NCBI RefSeq assembly: GCF_023343835.1
Contig: NC_064447.1
Span: 11,056,501 to 11,120,500, forward strand
DNA from: Lagopus muta
Lineage: Eukaryota > Chordata > Aves > Galliformes > Phasianidae
Reading direction: 5' to 3'
Length of the DNA: 64,000 nucleotides
Numbering within the stretch: the stretch's first letter is position 1; the number at the start of each line of letters is the position of its first letter. A model generated the notes under the pieces. It did not search any database. It had not been told where the DNA came from and saw only the letters and a program-made list of their open reading frames with translations. Position numbers and translations under genes: made by a program. Below, one piece after another: positions 38,593 to 49,009 of the stretch.

Positions 38593-38868
38593 TATTTGGC
38601 AAAGACTATTCAGACAGCTGCTGAGAGGGAAAATGAGACTTGTGGAGCACAGGGGATGCAAAAGATCCTTGGGAGTCTTCCAAAACTCCAACCTTCCTGC
38701 TGGCCAGAGCAGCTGCAACAGCCTGAGTCCTGTGGGAAGGGAGGAGGGACTTGGCACCTGAGTAAGACCTTCAGGAACAAGGTAATGGGACTCGGCTGCC
38801 CTAAGCCCAAGGTTTGGGGTTCCCATGTTCTCCAGCATCCCTGTAACCTGCTAACACCTCCCAGCAGA

Positions 38869-38874
38869 AATAAA
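38869..38874 (+). terminator. RNF216: RNF216 proximal poly(A) signal candidate
   Basis: An AATAAA hexamer lies about 550 bases after the stop codon. If used it would give a short 3' UTR ending near 38890. Confidence 0.4.
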
Positions 38875-40683
38875 TTGTTCCAAACCAAGTTAATGTAGTG
38901 TATTTAGCATTTCTCGCTCTGCACGGAGTGAGGGGATGCAGCAGCCACTTCATTGCTCAGTTCTTGTTCAGCAGCCCAGAGCCACATCCCATCTCAGGGC
39001 TCCAGGAAGCAGAAAACTCGGCCATCTCGATCCTTGAGAGCACAGTTTGCCCCTTCTACAGGCTCAGGTGTTCATTCCCAGCAGGAAGCTGCCCTCCAGC
39101 TTCCAGCACATGGCCTTTCTTTTGCTGTTCTCATACGGGCCTCCCAAATCCCCACCAGCAGTCAGGGGTAGGTAATGGACAGCTGTGTGTGCCGGGTGCT
39201 GTGGTGTCAGTGCTGGTAACCACCAGCATGTTCTGCACTCAGGGGCTGTGCTTTGTGTCTGGGACAGCCTCCCCCAAAGCAGCAAAGCGTTTGGAGGGGC
39301 AAACCCAGCAGGAGCTCTGGGCTGGCTCTTACCCACCCCCTGTGCAGTGGATCCCAGGTTGTTTGGGCTGTGCTGCATCCTGCTTTCCCCCATGTTCCAG
39401 CATCCAGGTGTCCTTGGGCTGTGTTTGTTTTTCAGGTAGCACTTCCTTGCCTTTCAGAGTCCATTCTCTGCTCTCAGACATTTCCTGTGGGTTGGATGCA
39501 TCCTACCAAGCGTTCCCACCCCTCAGTGCCGTGGTCTCTAGCATTAATAACCCAGTGGCATTCACTTGCTGCTATTACTTATTATTTTTTCTTTTTAATG
39601 CTGGTTTTTTTTTAATTGTTATTTTCCCTCCTTAGTCTGTACCTGAAGACAGCCCTGGGGCCAATGTGCTTGAGTTGCTGAGATCTGCCCACCTCTCTGA
39701 CAGGTGGGTGATGGGTGCTCAGGGCCTGTCCTGGGGATGGAGGTGGCACTCAGTGCTGTGCTGCAGCTCTCATCTGGCTGCATTTGCTCTGCCTTGGTGC
39801 AGCACTGCAGGATCTCTCGCAGGCACAGCTGCACCCTTTGCTGCTCTCCTGCAGCAGCCGTGTGCTCGGCACAGGCAGTGCTGTGATAGCAGAAGTCAGG
39901 CTCCCGTTCCCTCTTTTGATGCTTTGCAAAGATGCACGGCCATATTGGGATCTCAGCGTGAGCAGGGAGAAGTTTGGGGATGGAGAAAAAGGGACACAAG
40001 TGGTGAGGTGGCATTGGAGATGGCATGGGGTGGGTGGTGCCGGGGGTCTGACCCCATGTCTGTGGGTCAGCACCAGCACCTCCCTGGGCACGGGGCTCAT
40101 CCTGCTGCCCCACAGCCACGTCACACTGCAGAAGAGGCCTGGAGGATTCAAGAGAAGGGCAGGGATAGGGCTGTTCTCCCTCACAACCATGGTGCTGTGT
40201 GCCTGGGCTGCTCCTTCCCTCTGGCCTGGGAGATGCCCAGCAGTGGTTCCTGGTCATGTTTGAGTCCATTGCTGGTTTGGGTCGTTCTGTTACAAAAGCA
40301 AAGCTCTGCACAGCCAGCAGAGCCACTGGCTGTGTCCCCTCATGTCCTGGAGGAGCCGTGGCTGCATCCTCTACCAGGTACTCATTACGGTTAATTGCGG
40401 TGTCCCGTTTAACTTGCCTTAAAGGTGGGGAGAGAAACTTAGTATTTGCACTTAGCAAAAACGTCCTATTAAAAGAAAGAAACCCTGTAAAGATGTGCAT
40501 GTTCTGCAACTTTGTATAACGATAGCCGAAAGCAAATAGGTTGGTTTATTGAAATAAAAGAAATAAATATTTTTCTTTACCTTCCGGTAGTAAAACCGTT
40601 CTCCTATTCCGTGTGTACAGAGTTTCCCTGTATCATATTGTAATTTTTGAATTCTTTTTTTCTTTTTTGGCGTTGTTTTTGTA

Positions 40684-40689
40684 AATAAA
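40684..40689 (+). terminator. RNF216: RNF216 distal poly(A) signal candidate
   Basis: AATAAA sits in GTAAATAAATCTGTGC, followed within 40 bases by TG-rich sequence of the kind that acts as a downstream element. It is the last + strand signal before the convergent FSCN1 transcript end, so it is my best candidate for the main RNF216 3' end. Confidence 0.6.
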
Positions 40690-40710
40690 TCTGTGCACTC
40701 TGGCTTCCAG

Positions 40711-41314
40711 CTCCAGGCTGTGCTTATGGGATGGGGGCAGCAGACGCGTCCTCCCCCAGCTTAATGCTCTCCAACCACCGCAGGGAGAAATGGAATAGAA
40801 AATGGTTTCCAGTCGCTCCTGTAAATGGAAACCAGGAGGTGTGAGCGCGGCTCGGTGGGGCGCGGGGCCGAAGGCGACAAGTGCTGACGTTTCCTGCACA
40901 GCTTTAGTTTTTGCTTTGTTTATAGCAGCGGAATGGCATCCTTCCTCTGCTCGGCCCTTGTTTGCAGGATGGGGTCCCACCCCCGCTCTGTGATGTGCTG
41001 CGCACAGAGATCTGCTTTTTTTTCCCCCCTTTTTTATCTCCCCATCAGCCAGAAGGAGCAGCTCTGACCCACGCTGGCTCTGGAGCATCCTGGGGGCTGC
41101 TGGGCATCACAGAACGAGCCCCAGCCTCCATCCAGCGATGGCTTTGAGGTGGGAGGAAGGAGCCAATGGGTGCCGTGCTGCCCCCAGAGCCCTGGGCTGT
41201 GCTGCCTGACCCCAAACCCACAGCTGCAGCTGCCAGGCTGTGCCCCATGGATGCCAATGGGGCGAGGACCCCCTGAGCCCCAACAGACCACGCGTCGCCA
41301 CTCGTATCCGAATG
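40711..41314. other. Short spacer between convergent RNF216 and FSCN1 3' ends
   Basis: About 600 bases lie between the predicted ends of two convergent transcripts. The stretch has a moderately CpG-rich part at 40800-41000 and no recognisable gene or repeat. Exact limits depend on the true cleavage sites. Confidence 0.5.
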
Positions 41315-41338
41315 CAGGTCTAGGTCTTGGTTTTTTTT

Positions 41339-41344
41339 TTTATT
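41339..41344 (-). terminator. FSCN1: FSCN1 poly(A) signal candidate
   Basis: The + strand TTTATT reads AATAAA on the FSCN1 strand, next to an A-rich run. It is the clearest hexamer I saw downstream of the stop, and it puts the transcript end near 41315-41325. Confidence 0.5.
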
Positions 41345-41403
41345 ATTCATCTTTCTCCAGTTTGAAGCTATTTCTGTCGTTGTTTAAGTTATACAAATGG
41401 CAC

Positions 41404-41456
41404 TTACAAAAAAAAAATAATAATAATAATTAGGAAAAAAAAAAAAAAAAAAAAGG
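41404..41456 (+). repeat. A-rich/AAT simple repeat in FSCN1 3' UTR
   Basis: A runs flank (AAT) units. On the FSCN1 transcript strand this is U-rich. Confidence 0.85.
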
Positions 41457-42781
41457 TACTAAAACCAACACCCCGAAACGAACAAAACCCCCCCAGACTT
41501 AAATTTCAGAGTGAGATGCTTACGGAGGGTCACAACACCCGAGGAGAGGAGACAGGAGGTGAGGACCTAAAGTCACACAGAGCCGGAGCGGGGCGGGGGG
41601 ACACGAAGGAGACACGGCGGGTGCGAAGGCAGCAGTGTGCGCCAGGGCACGGGGCCACTGGGGCTCCATCAGGACACTTCTTCCTTGGGAGGCAGCGGGT
41701 GCTGGGGACGGGGCGGTGGGAGCGTAGCACCAAGCCCTGCTGGAGGGATGGCAGGGCTTTAAGGCTGCGGAGCCCCGGCTTATGGCACGGCGGTGGCACC
41801 GCCAGCAGCCTCAGGTTGGGGCTGGGGGGTGAAAGGCGCTGCGGTGTCCGCAGGGAGGCCGAAGGATGAAGCGCCCCAACGCCACGAGGAACAGCCAGGC
41901 ATCACCAGCATCGTTGCACCAAGTGCAGAACACAGTGCTGCCCACAGCATACATAAATAGAGGCTCACAAAAATACTGTTTTGGTCATTATTTGTTTTCT
42001 GTTTCCAGTCAGGAGGTGGCACGCGGCCGCAGCTCAGGAGGAGCCCACAGGAGCCCCCCCAGCCCAGCAATGGGCGCTCAGTGATTGGCATCACCGTTCC
42101 AGTATTCAATGAGGAAAGAAAAAATAAACCAAACCAACAAAATCCCAAAACAACAACAACAAAAAAAAAAAGTACTGAGCAAATCTCACTGTGCAAAGTT
42201 TGCGAAGGAATTTGTCCGCTCTGCAAACCCACGGCTGCAGGTTTGCTGCCAGCTGGTGCCCACACCCAGCAATGGGGGAGGAAGGGGGGCTGCGTGCCCC
42301 CACCCTGTCCTCCTGTCACCAATGTGGGGCACAGACCTGCTGCTGGGGACAGGAACAGGGGCACAGCCCCACGGGGACCTCGGGGCACAGAGTGAGGGTA
42401 TGGCAGAGGGGAGCTCAGAGGCGACCCTATTCCTTCTTTTTTTGTTTCTTTTGAGGGGGAAGGGGAAATAGAAGGGCTGAGGTGATGCTCGGGGCCAGGG
42501 TGGGCACGGCAGCCCCCGAGCAGAGATGGGGGGGGAAAAAACCCCTTTGGAATGATAGGCTGCACCGCACCGCTGGGCGACTGATCCAGTTTCTAATGAG
42601 ATGAAGGGAGACCACCTCCAACACCACGCACTGGGCTCTAAGGGGAGGGCAAGCCAGGCTGGAAATCCTTGTACAGAGAGGAGAAATTAAACCAAAAAAA
42701 AAAACAAGAAACAAAAGAAAAACAAAACCAAACACGGACAGGGGAAAGAGAGGTTGGCAATGGGAGGCTCGCTAAAGTGCA

Positions 42782-42984
42782 TCAATATTCCCAGAGGGTG
42801 GAGGCGTCAATGGTGTCGGCGGATGCCTTGAGGACCCCGGCGTGGTCACCCTTCAGGTATTTGCCATTGATTTTGATGGCCACTTTGTTATAGTCGCAGA
42901 ACTCAAAAAAGAAGTCCACGGGCGTATCGCTGCTGCTGGTGACGGACGACTCGCTGCCCACCATCCAGTACTTCCCAGTGGTAT
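42782..42984 (-). CDS. FSCN1: FSCN1 coding exon 5 with stop
   Basis: Acceptor GCCCACAG precedes ATACCACTGGGAAG, completing the split Asp codon (DTTGKYW). The exon encodes the last beta-trefoil strands ([29 protein letters not shown]) and ends STLWEY followed by TGA at 42784-42782. Confidence 0.96.
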
Positions 42985-45900
42985 CTGTGGGCACAGGGGA
43001 GCCGTGAGCCGCCACGAGGGCCCAGATGGGACATCCGACCCCTCAAACCCCCCCAAAGCAGTGATGGTCACACACATCACCCCAAGGCGCAGGCTCACCC
43101 TTGATGTTGTAGGCTCCGTCGTTGAACTCCAACTGGAAGACGTCATAGGAGGAGCGGTTGGAGTCCAGGGTGCCGGTCACCTTCCGGCAGCCGATGAAGC
43201 CGTGCTCGCCGCGCAGCACGATGATGGGTCTGTTGATCAGCTTCATCACAAAGTGCTCCGTCTCACCTGCACCAGGGGACGGCGGCTGTGAGCGTGGGGA
43301 CCCTGTTTGGAACCCACCTGCCCCCAGGGCGCCTCACAGCCCCCGATCCCTTACCTGCTGTCTCCATGGAGGCTGCCAGCTGCCCGTTCTTCTTTGCTGT
43401 CACGTATTTGCCGTTGGCAGCCCGCAGGGTGATGCGCTTGTCACACCACTCGATGTCAAAGTAGCAGCTGGCGTTCCTATGGGCAGAGCGCGGCTCTGTG
43501 ACCCCCAGGGGCTGGGGACAGCCCAGGTCAGCTGGGATTTTGGTGGATGAAGGAAGCCATAAGGGTAAAGACCCCCCACCCCAAGGACCACAGGTAATAA
43601 CAGCAATATGAGACGCGATGGCCTTCAGCTGCACCAGGGGAGGCTCAGGTGGGGTATTAGGCAAGGTTTGTTCTCCCAAAGAGCAGCTGGGAGCTGGCAC
43701 TGCATGCCCTGACACCTCCAGGGACATGGAGACGAATGGTGTCATGGTGGGGGTGGGTTGGGGTTGGACTTGATGATCTTAGAGCCCTTTTCCAACCTGA
43801 ATGATTTTATGTTTTTGACAGCGCCTGTCTTCCCCAGGGAGCTGGGAATTCTCATTTTGGGCTGAGCGCCTGGGTTCCTCCCTGCTGCCTGAATCTCTGC
43901 ACCCATGGAGAAGGCAAAGGGGTCCCAAAGCAGTGGGGGGGGGGGGGACGAGGTGAGGACTCACTTCGTGGAGGCGGTGGACTGGATGCCCCCGTTGGAG
44001 GTGAGGGTCCAGTACTTGCCCGTGTAGGTGCGGAAGGCGCATTTCTTGGTGTCCTTGTTGATCTCCAGCTGGTAGGTCTCCTGGTCGCCCTCCTCGTCCT
44101 GGTTGGCCGACAGGTCCATCCCTGCAGCCACACGCACACAGGTTGGTCTCCCTCTGGCATTTGGGTCTAACCCCAACTTTCCATTCAGATGCTCAAGCAC
44201 AGGGCCAGCCCCCAGCTCAGGGCTCCATCACCCATCCAATGGAGACAAACTTGGCTATCTCACAATGCAAATGGGCCCTGGTTTTTTTTTTTGTGGGAGG
44301 CGACAGCAGGGTGACTCAATCCATTAACGCAGTGCCACCCATGAATCCCCATCTCAGGGCTGTGTTTAAGGACAATTTTTTCCACCAAATCCTTCAGACT
44401 GGGGCAGGAGATGGAACAGCTGCTCTGCGTGTCTGCTGCAGGACAGGCCTTGTGCTTTGCGGACACTGCGTGCAGGAGCTGCCTGTTGGAAGGGAACATT
44501 TGCTTTCCATGCTGGGAAAGCAGCGCCAAACCCACTGCCTTTGTTCTGCACCGAGAGCAAAACCTCGCTGCCCCCCCAGCCCACAGCAGGACGCTGGGAC
44601 AGCGCCATCCCCCTGCACAACCCTCTGCTTTGCACACCTCTGTGCTCCATCCGTGCCGTGCGTTTTGCTGGCTCCTGGGCCTGCAGACGCAGTGCACAGC
44701 CTGGAGCTGCTTTGCACTGCAAGGGAGGAGCAGGAGGTGCCCCCGAGCTCCCACCTGGGCTGGGTTTGGGGAGGGTTTTTGCTTTATCCGCTGCCAGGCG
44801 GGGGAGCAGCCGCAGGGCCCGCAGAGAAGCTGGGGGGGGGGGTATCTCCCACCACCCCCAGCCCAACCATGGGGTTGGGTTACTGCGCGTCAGCGGAAAG
44901 GAATGCAATTAGGGCTGCAGGGAGGGAGGCTTCAAAGGGCTGAGAGGGAGCAGGAGGGCTGGGGTCGGGGCTGCAGGGGTTGGAGGCCACCCGGCTGTGT
45001 CCCTCTGTTTCCCCCCCCCTGCCCCAGCCACGTGTCCCCATTTGCTGCCCCCCAGCAGAACTGCTCTGCTCCCCGCTGCGGGCGTCCTTTAATTACTGCT
45101 GTTGGTAAATGCAGAGTCTGGAGCCAGCACGACGCTCCCTGACCTTGACGAAGCTGCTAATTACAGCTGGAGGCAAAGAGGGGGGCGGGCCCCGAAAAAT
45201 TCCCTGCGTGGGCACCCGATGGCTGGGGAGGAACCCGAGGGGTGGCTGCAGGGCCCCTGCATGTATGACCATGGATGGAGCCTGGCTGGAGGCAAAGGCA
45301 GAGCGCGTTCTGTTAAGTCCCCAGCAAAGGCAGCTGGGAAGAGCCTGGATGGTTCCAGCACCTCAGGACTGATGCCCAAGCCCTCACCCAACCACCTTCC
45401 TGGCATCTCCCAAAGCAACCCAAATCCCAGTGCTGCCCCATGGGAAGAACAGCACAGCATGGCACCCCACGCTGCAAGGAAGGGCAGCACACACAGGGTC
45501 CTCGCTTCTGGATGAAGCTACATTTGCTTAGGGGATGCCCTGGGATGCTGGTGGGGTGACTCAGATCCCCCTGCAGAGCCCTGCGCGTCCCCTCCCCATC
45601 CTTCCAGCAGAAATACACCGCACCAGGAAACAAATCCCAAAACCCAACCAATGTTCATCCAGGAGAAAGCAGCACTGGGGGGGATACAGCCCTGTGAGGG
45701 GTGATGGGAAAGCAGCCAGGGAAACATTCCATCCCCTCCCCAACCCTATGCACACCTCTGGGGTGGGGGAGGGGGGCAGGGCAGGAGGATGGCAGAGCTC
45801 TGCCCTCGGGGACCCTCCATCCCACAAAGGGCTCTTTGTTGCCGCAGCCACCAGCAGCCATTCGGCAGGGAAGGAAGCCGCACGCTGCTCCGCTGCTTTC

Positions 45901-48568
45901 ATGAATGCAGTGGGGCCGGTGTGGAGCTCAGCACCACTCTGAGCACGGCCAGGGGTTCTGCATCAATCCGGACACAGGGAGAGACCCCCCAGCAGCCCCC
46001 GGCCCCAGCGCCGAGCAGGACCCCATAAGGAATGGCTGCAGCTCCGTTGCCGGGCACGCTGAGCCCCATTCTGTCACAGATCCCTCCCTGCAGTATTTTT
46101 CTCAGCACTTTCCCCTCGCACTGCAGGGACCCCCCCCCCGTTGCTGGGGAGATCTGCACCCCCCTGCTCCTCCCCGCCCCCATCGCCCAGCACAAAGCCA
46201 TGGGGCCGGGTTGCTTCCCCCCCTCCCTGCATCCCAGCGCGGGGCCCCCAGCCCACACCTCGCCCCACATCTGGTTTTCCCATCTCCGTGACAAAGGGCT
46301 GCAGCGGCCCTTCCCCCTGCGCTGCGGCAGCGCCCGCCTGCCTCCATCATCTCCCCCGTCCTCCATCCATCCATCCATCCAGCTCAGCCCCCCACCGCCG
46401 CCATCCTCAACCTCCTCCATCCATCCTCCTCCTCCTGCTCAGCCTTCCACCATCCTCCTCTCCTTCCACCCTCCTCTTCCTCCGGCCACCGCCATCCTCC
46501 TCCTGCCTCCATCCCCCCTCCTTCCTCCAACCTCCTCCAGCTCAGCCTCCCATCACCGCCATCCTGCCTCCATCCTCCCCATCCTCCCCCTCCCCATCCT
46601 GCCTCCATCCTCCCCCCGTCCTTCACCTCCTTCCTCTATACCCCCTCCCCCCTCAACCTCCCGCCATTTCCACCCCCCATCCCCCATCCTCTATCCCCCA
46701 ATCCCGGGATCGGTCTCCCCGCAGCCAAACCCCTTTATCTCAGGGGCTGCTCTGCACTCAGCATTCGCTCTCCCGCAGCAAAGCGCCGAGCTCCCCGCGT
46801 GCAGACAAGGGTTAAGCTGCAAGCTCGAAATATTACATAATTAAGGATATATATAAGAAAATTCCCGCTCTGTTCAGGCGCAGGCTGTGCAGCAGCAGCG
46901 TGCCCGCACCCATCCCAGCCCGCTGTGCCCCGCGGCTCCCGGCGCTGTCCCCCCCCACCCCCCAACTCCTTGCTTGTGGCTCAGTGCCCGGGGAGCGGTG
47001 CTGCCACGCGGCCGTGGGGCGCTCAGCACATGGCGGTGGCCTCGAGGGGACGGAGGTGACAGCGGTGGCACCGCGCCTTTGTGCGGGGGGTCCTACGCGG
47101 CGCTCACAGCGCAGCGCGGACGCTCGGGCAGAGCCTTTCCTTTCCCCGTGTAACGACGCCAGCGCTGGGGATGGGGATGGCACTGCGGCCCGCATTTATG
47201 TGGGAGCTCAGCCCCCTGCAGCTCTACGGGACGAACGATGCTCGGGGGGGGGGGGCGGGGAGCGGCGGCTTGGGAGAGGCTTTGTTAGTGAATGAACAAT
47301 GAGCGGCTCTGCCTCCGCCACGACGATGGGAGACTCCACAGAGACCCCCCCCATACCCTCAGGAGCGCCCTCCCCGCGCCTCTCGCCCCGTCCGGGGTGC
47401 TCTGCTGTAAGGATGGGGGCCGCGAAATGCGGGGGGCGGGGGGAGGGTGAAAACCAGAGGGCCATACTGGAAGTGAATGGGGAAAGGGGGGGAGTCATGG
47501 AGAGACGGGGGCTTCGGAGGGAGCAGAGATCCAAAGGAAGCGTCTGTGGAGAGAAGCGGGGATCCTGCGGGAAAGGAGCGGGGGAGGCCGCCGTGCCGCG
47601 GGGATGCGGGGGGGCACCGGGAGCAGCGATGTCCGCAGGGCGGCGATGCCCGACGGATGCGGGCGCAGCCGAGAGCACCGCGGGGCCGCGACGCTCCTCG
47701 TCCCCGGGTCACCCGCGCGCGTCCCGCTCTCCCCACGGCCCTCACCTTGCCGGGTGGACACGTTCCGGTCGTTCCCAGCGCGCAGCACGACCTGCGGGCA
47801 GCTCTGCTCCAGCGCGAACAGCTCATCCTTCCCCACCTTACTGCTCTTCCCTGCCTTCAGCGTCCCGCTGGGCCCCGACGGCGCCAGGTAGCGGCCCTCC
47901 CCGTCGCGGAACGCCACTTTCCCGCAGCGGAACTCCAGCGTGAAGGCGGTGCCGGGCTCGGCGGAGGGCACCAGGCGGCCGTCGGCCCGCAGCAGGCGGT
48001 GGTCGCAGCTCTGCAGGCTGTAGCGCTGCTCCACGAAGAGCAGCGTGATGAGCGCGTCCACTCCCCACGGCACGTCGCGGTCCACGGCCAGCTCGTCGCG
48101 GCGCGGCCCCAGGTGCGCGTAGCGCTTGCGGGCCAGGCTGTAGAGGTTGGCCTGTGGGTGCATGGCCAGGTGCACGCTCCACTTCTCGGCGGGGGACACG
48201 GACGGGGCGAAGCACGACAGGCGGTCCTCGGTGCCGCCGAAGAAGCGGCGGTGCGGTTCGGACTGCAGCGACCACCGCCCGTCGCCGTGGGCCACCACCA
48301 GGAAGCGGCAGTCGGGGCCCGGCTCCTCGCTGTCGCAGCTCACGCGGCCGTCTTTGTCGGCTGCCAGGTAGCGGCCCAGGTGGCTCTTGAGCAGCACCGC
48401 GCTGGAATCCTCCCCGTCCTGCTCCAGCGTCCAGATCTGCTTCTTCTTCATGCTGGCGGCCGACGCGTTCACCTTGAAGCCGAACGCCTCCGCCGTCAGG
48501 TACTTGTTGCCGCAGTTGATCAGTCCGAACTGGATCTGCACCGGCTCCGCCGTTCCGTTCGCCGTCAT
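42782..48568 (-). CDS. FSCN1: FSCN1, fascin-1 actin-bundling protein (complete)
   Basis: Fascin-1 cross-links parallel actin filaments in filopodia, microspikes and invadopodia. Exons on the - strand are 48568-47746, 44121-43965, 43476-43355, 43266-43099 and 42984-42782. Their coding lengths are 823, 157, 122, 168 and 203, giving a 490-residue protein against 493 in human by recall. The start [15 protein letters not shown] matches vertebrate fascin, and an A at -3 supports it. Four beta-trefoil repeats span the protein; recurring GRYLA, GKYWT and GKYVT strands are visible. Ser39 in the [13 protein letters not shown] segment is the known PKC site that switches off actin binding in mammals. The protein ends TLWEY. 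One small indel relative to human lies in the acidic loop near residues 50-55 (DGEDSSAV here). The gene is divergent to ACTB and convergent to RNF216, as in mammals. All junctions are GT-AG and no break was seen. Confidence 0.97.
43099..43266 (-). CDS. FSCN1: FSCN1 coding exon 4
   Basis: The exon is 168 bp, between acceptor CTGGTGCAG and donor ATCAAGG|GTGAG. It encodes [29 protein letters not shown] and [13 protein letters not shown] in the fourth beta-trefoil. Confidence 0.96.
43355..43476 (-). CDS. FSCN1: FSCN1 coding exon 3
   Basis: The exon is 122 bp, between acceptor TGCCCATAG and donor ACAGCAG|GTAAG. It encodes [20 protein letters not shown], then [19 protein letters not shown], ending in the third beta-trefoil. 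Confidence 0.96.
43477..43964 (-). other. FSCN1: FSCN1 intron 2 with CR1 insertion
   Basis: This 488-bp intron includes a CR1 tail at 43610-43811 and a G13 run at 43935-43947, close to the exon 2 donor. Confidence 0.9.
43610..43811 (+). mobile_element. CR1 LINE 3' fragment in FSCN1 intron 2
   Basis: ATGGCCTTCAGCTGCACCAG, GGTTGGACTTGATGATCTTA and TTTTCCAACCTGAATGATTT match a CR1 tail, antisense to FSCN1. Confidence 0.85.
43965..44121 (-). CDS. FSCN1: FSCN1 coding exon 2
   Basis: The exon is 157 bp. Acceptor GCTGCAG precedes GGATGGACCTG, and the donor is CACGAA|GTGAG. It encodes [20 protein letters not shown] and on to [10 protein letters not shown] in the third beta-trefoil. Confidence 0.96.
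44122..47745 (-). other. FSCN1: FSCN1 intron 1
   Basis: This 3.6-kb GC-rich intron contains a long pyrimidine-rich (+ strand) CATCCTCC tract at about 46330-46720 and a sharp AT-rich island at 46822-46866. The promoter CpG island extends in from the exon 1 side. The 270- and 224-codon ORFs over the pyrimidine tract are composition artefacts. Confidence 0.9.
46330..46720 (+). repeat. Pyrimidine-rich CATCCTCC tract in FSCN1 intron 1
   Basis: About 390 bases are composed largely of CATC, CCTCC and CTCCTC blocks on the + strand (purine-rich in FSCN1 RNA). It starts with CCATCCATCCATCCATCC near 46360. There is no fixed unit length. Confidence 0.8.
47746..48568 (-). CDS. FSCN1: FSCN1 coding exon 1
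   Basis: This very GC-rich exon encodes residues 1-274, the first two beta-trefoils and the start of the third, and ends NVSTRQ plus one base of the next Gly codon. Donor CAAG|GTGAG is at 47745. The frame stays open upstream of the ATG only because of base composition; homology starts at MTANGTAE. Confidence 0.96.
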
Positions 48569-48602
48569 CGTGGCACTTCGGCTCCGCTCCGCGCTGCCGC
48601 CG
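48569..48602 (-). other. FSCN1: FSCN1 5' UTR (predicted, short)
   Basis: If transcription starts about 30 bases after the TATA-like element, the leader is only about 35 nt and ends GTGCCACG before the ATG. An upstream start site would lengthen it. Confidence 0.4.
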
Positions 48603-48627
48603 CCGCCGCGCCCGCCCCCTCCGCTGC

Positions 48628-48634
48628 CTTTATA
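48628..48634 (-). promoter_or_regulatory. FSCN1: FSCN1 TATA-like element
   Basis: On the - strand the sequence reads TATAAAG inside an otherwise GC-saturated region, 60 bases upstream of the FSCN1 start codon. Position and context fit a TATA box. Confidence 0.6.
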
Positions 48635-49009
48635 GCACCGCGCGGCGCCGCCCCCCGCGACCCCTCCCCGCCCCGCGCGGTCCCCGGCGCCGCCGGAGCC
48701 CCCCCGCGGTACCCCGTCGCGATACCCGTCGCCGCGATAGCCCCGCACCGCGATACATCGCCCGCAGTGCCTCCGTCGCGACGCCCCCCCGACTGCGACG
48801 GCCTTTTGCTGCGTTACCCTCTTCCCCGCAGCTGCCCCCCCCACTGTTAGAGCAGGAGCCCGCTCAGATCGCAGTACACCCCCACGCTGGCGGACTCCCC
48901 CCTGCACGGCAATGCCCACCCTGCGTGGCAAGGATTCCTCGGCACTGCATCCCCTCCCCGTGCATTTTAAGGTTGCCCTCTCCTGCAGTGCGTGACCCCT
49001 CTGCTCATC

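Larger units (their letters stand above)
38320..40710 (+). other. RNF216: RNF216 3' UTR (predicted)
   Basis: This non-coding stretch follows the RNF216 stop. It contains a T-rich simple-sequence block with (TTTG) units near 38549-38592. AATAAA signals occur at 38869-38874, 40553-40558, 40562-40567 and 40684-40689. The AT-rich, low-repeat segment 40380-40700 looks like the conserved end of a long UTR, so I place the main end just after 40689. The exact end, and use of the proximal site, are inferred. Confidence 0.65.
41315..42781 (-). other. FSCN1: FSCN1 3' UTR (predicted)
   Basis: About 1.4 kb follows the stop on the - strand. The end is inferred from the AATAAA at 41344-41339 (- strand). 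The stretch includes A/T simple sequence (41404-41455, 42130-42172) and three matches to the miR-145 seed at 42585-42591, 42097-42103 and 41356-41362. No coding homology was seen despite several long chance ORFs. Confidence 0.65.
46980..48900. promoter_or_regulatory. FSCN1: FSCN1 CpG island
   Basis: CpG-dense sequence covers the FSCN1 promoter, the whole of exon 1 and the start of intron 1. This is typical of a constitutively unmethylated vertebrate promoter. Limits were judged by eye. Confidence 0.75.

Noticed and set aside
46032-46844. 270- and 224-codon Pro/Ser-rich ORFs
   Set aside because: They are readings of the CATCCTCC pyrimidine tract within FSCN1 intron 1, open in several frames at once.
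47477-48850. 457-codon + strand ORF opposite FSCN1 exon 1
   Set aside because: It lies fully antisense to a well-conserved coding exon, is rich in Ala, Arg, Val and His as expected from GC-rich antisense sequence, and shows no domain or splice context.
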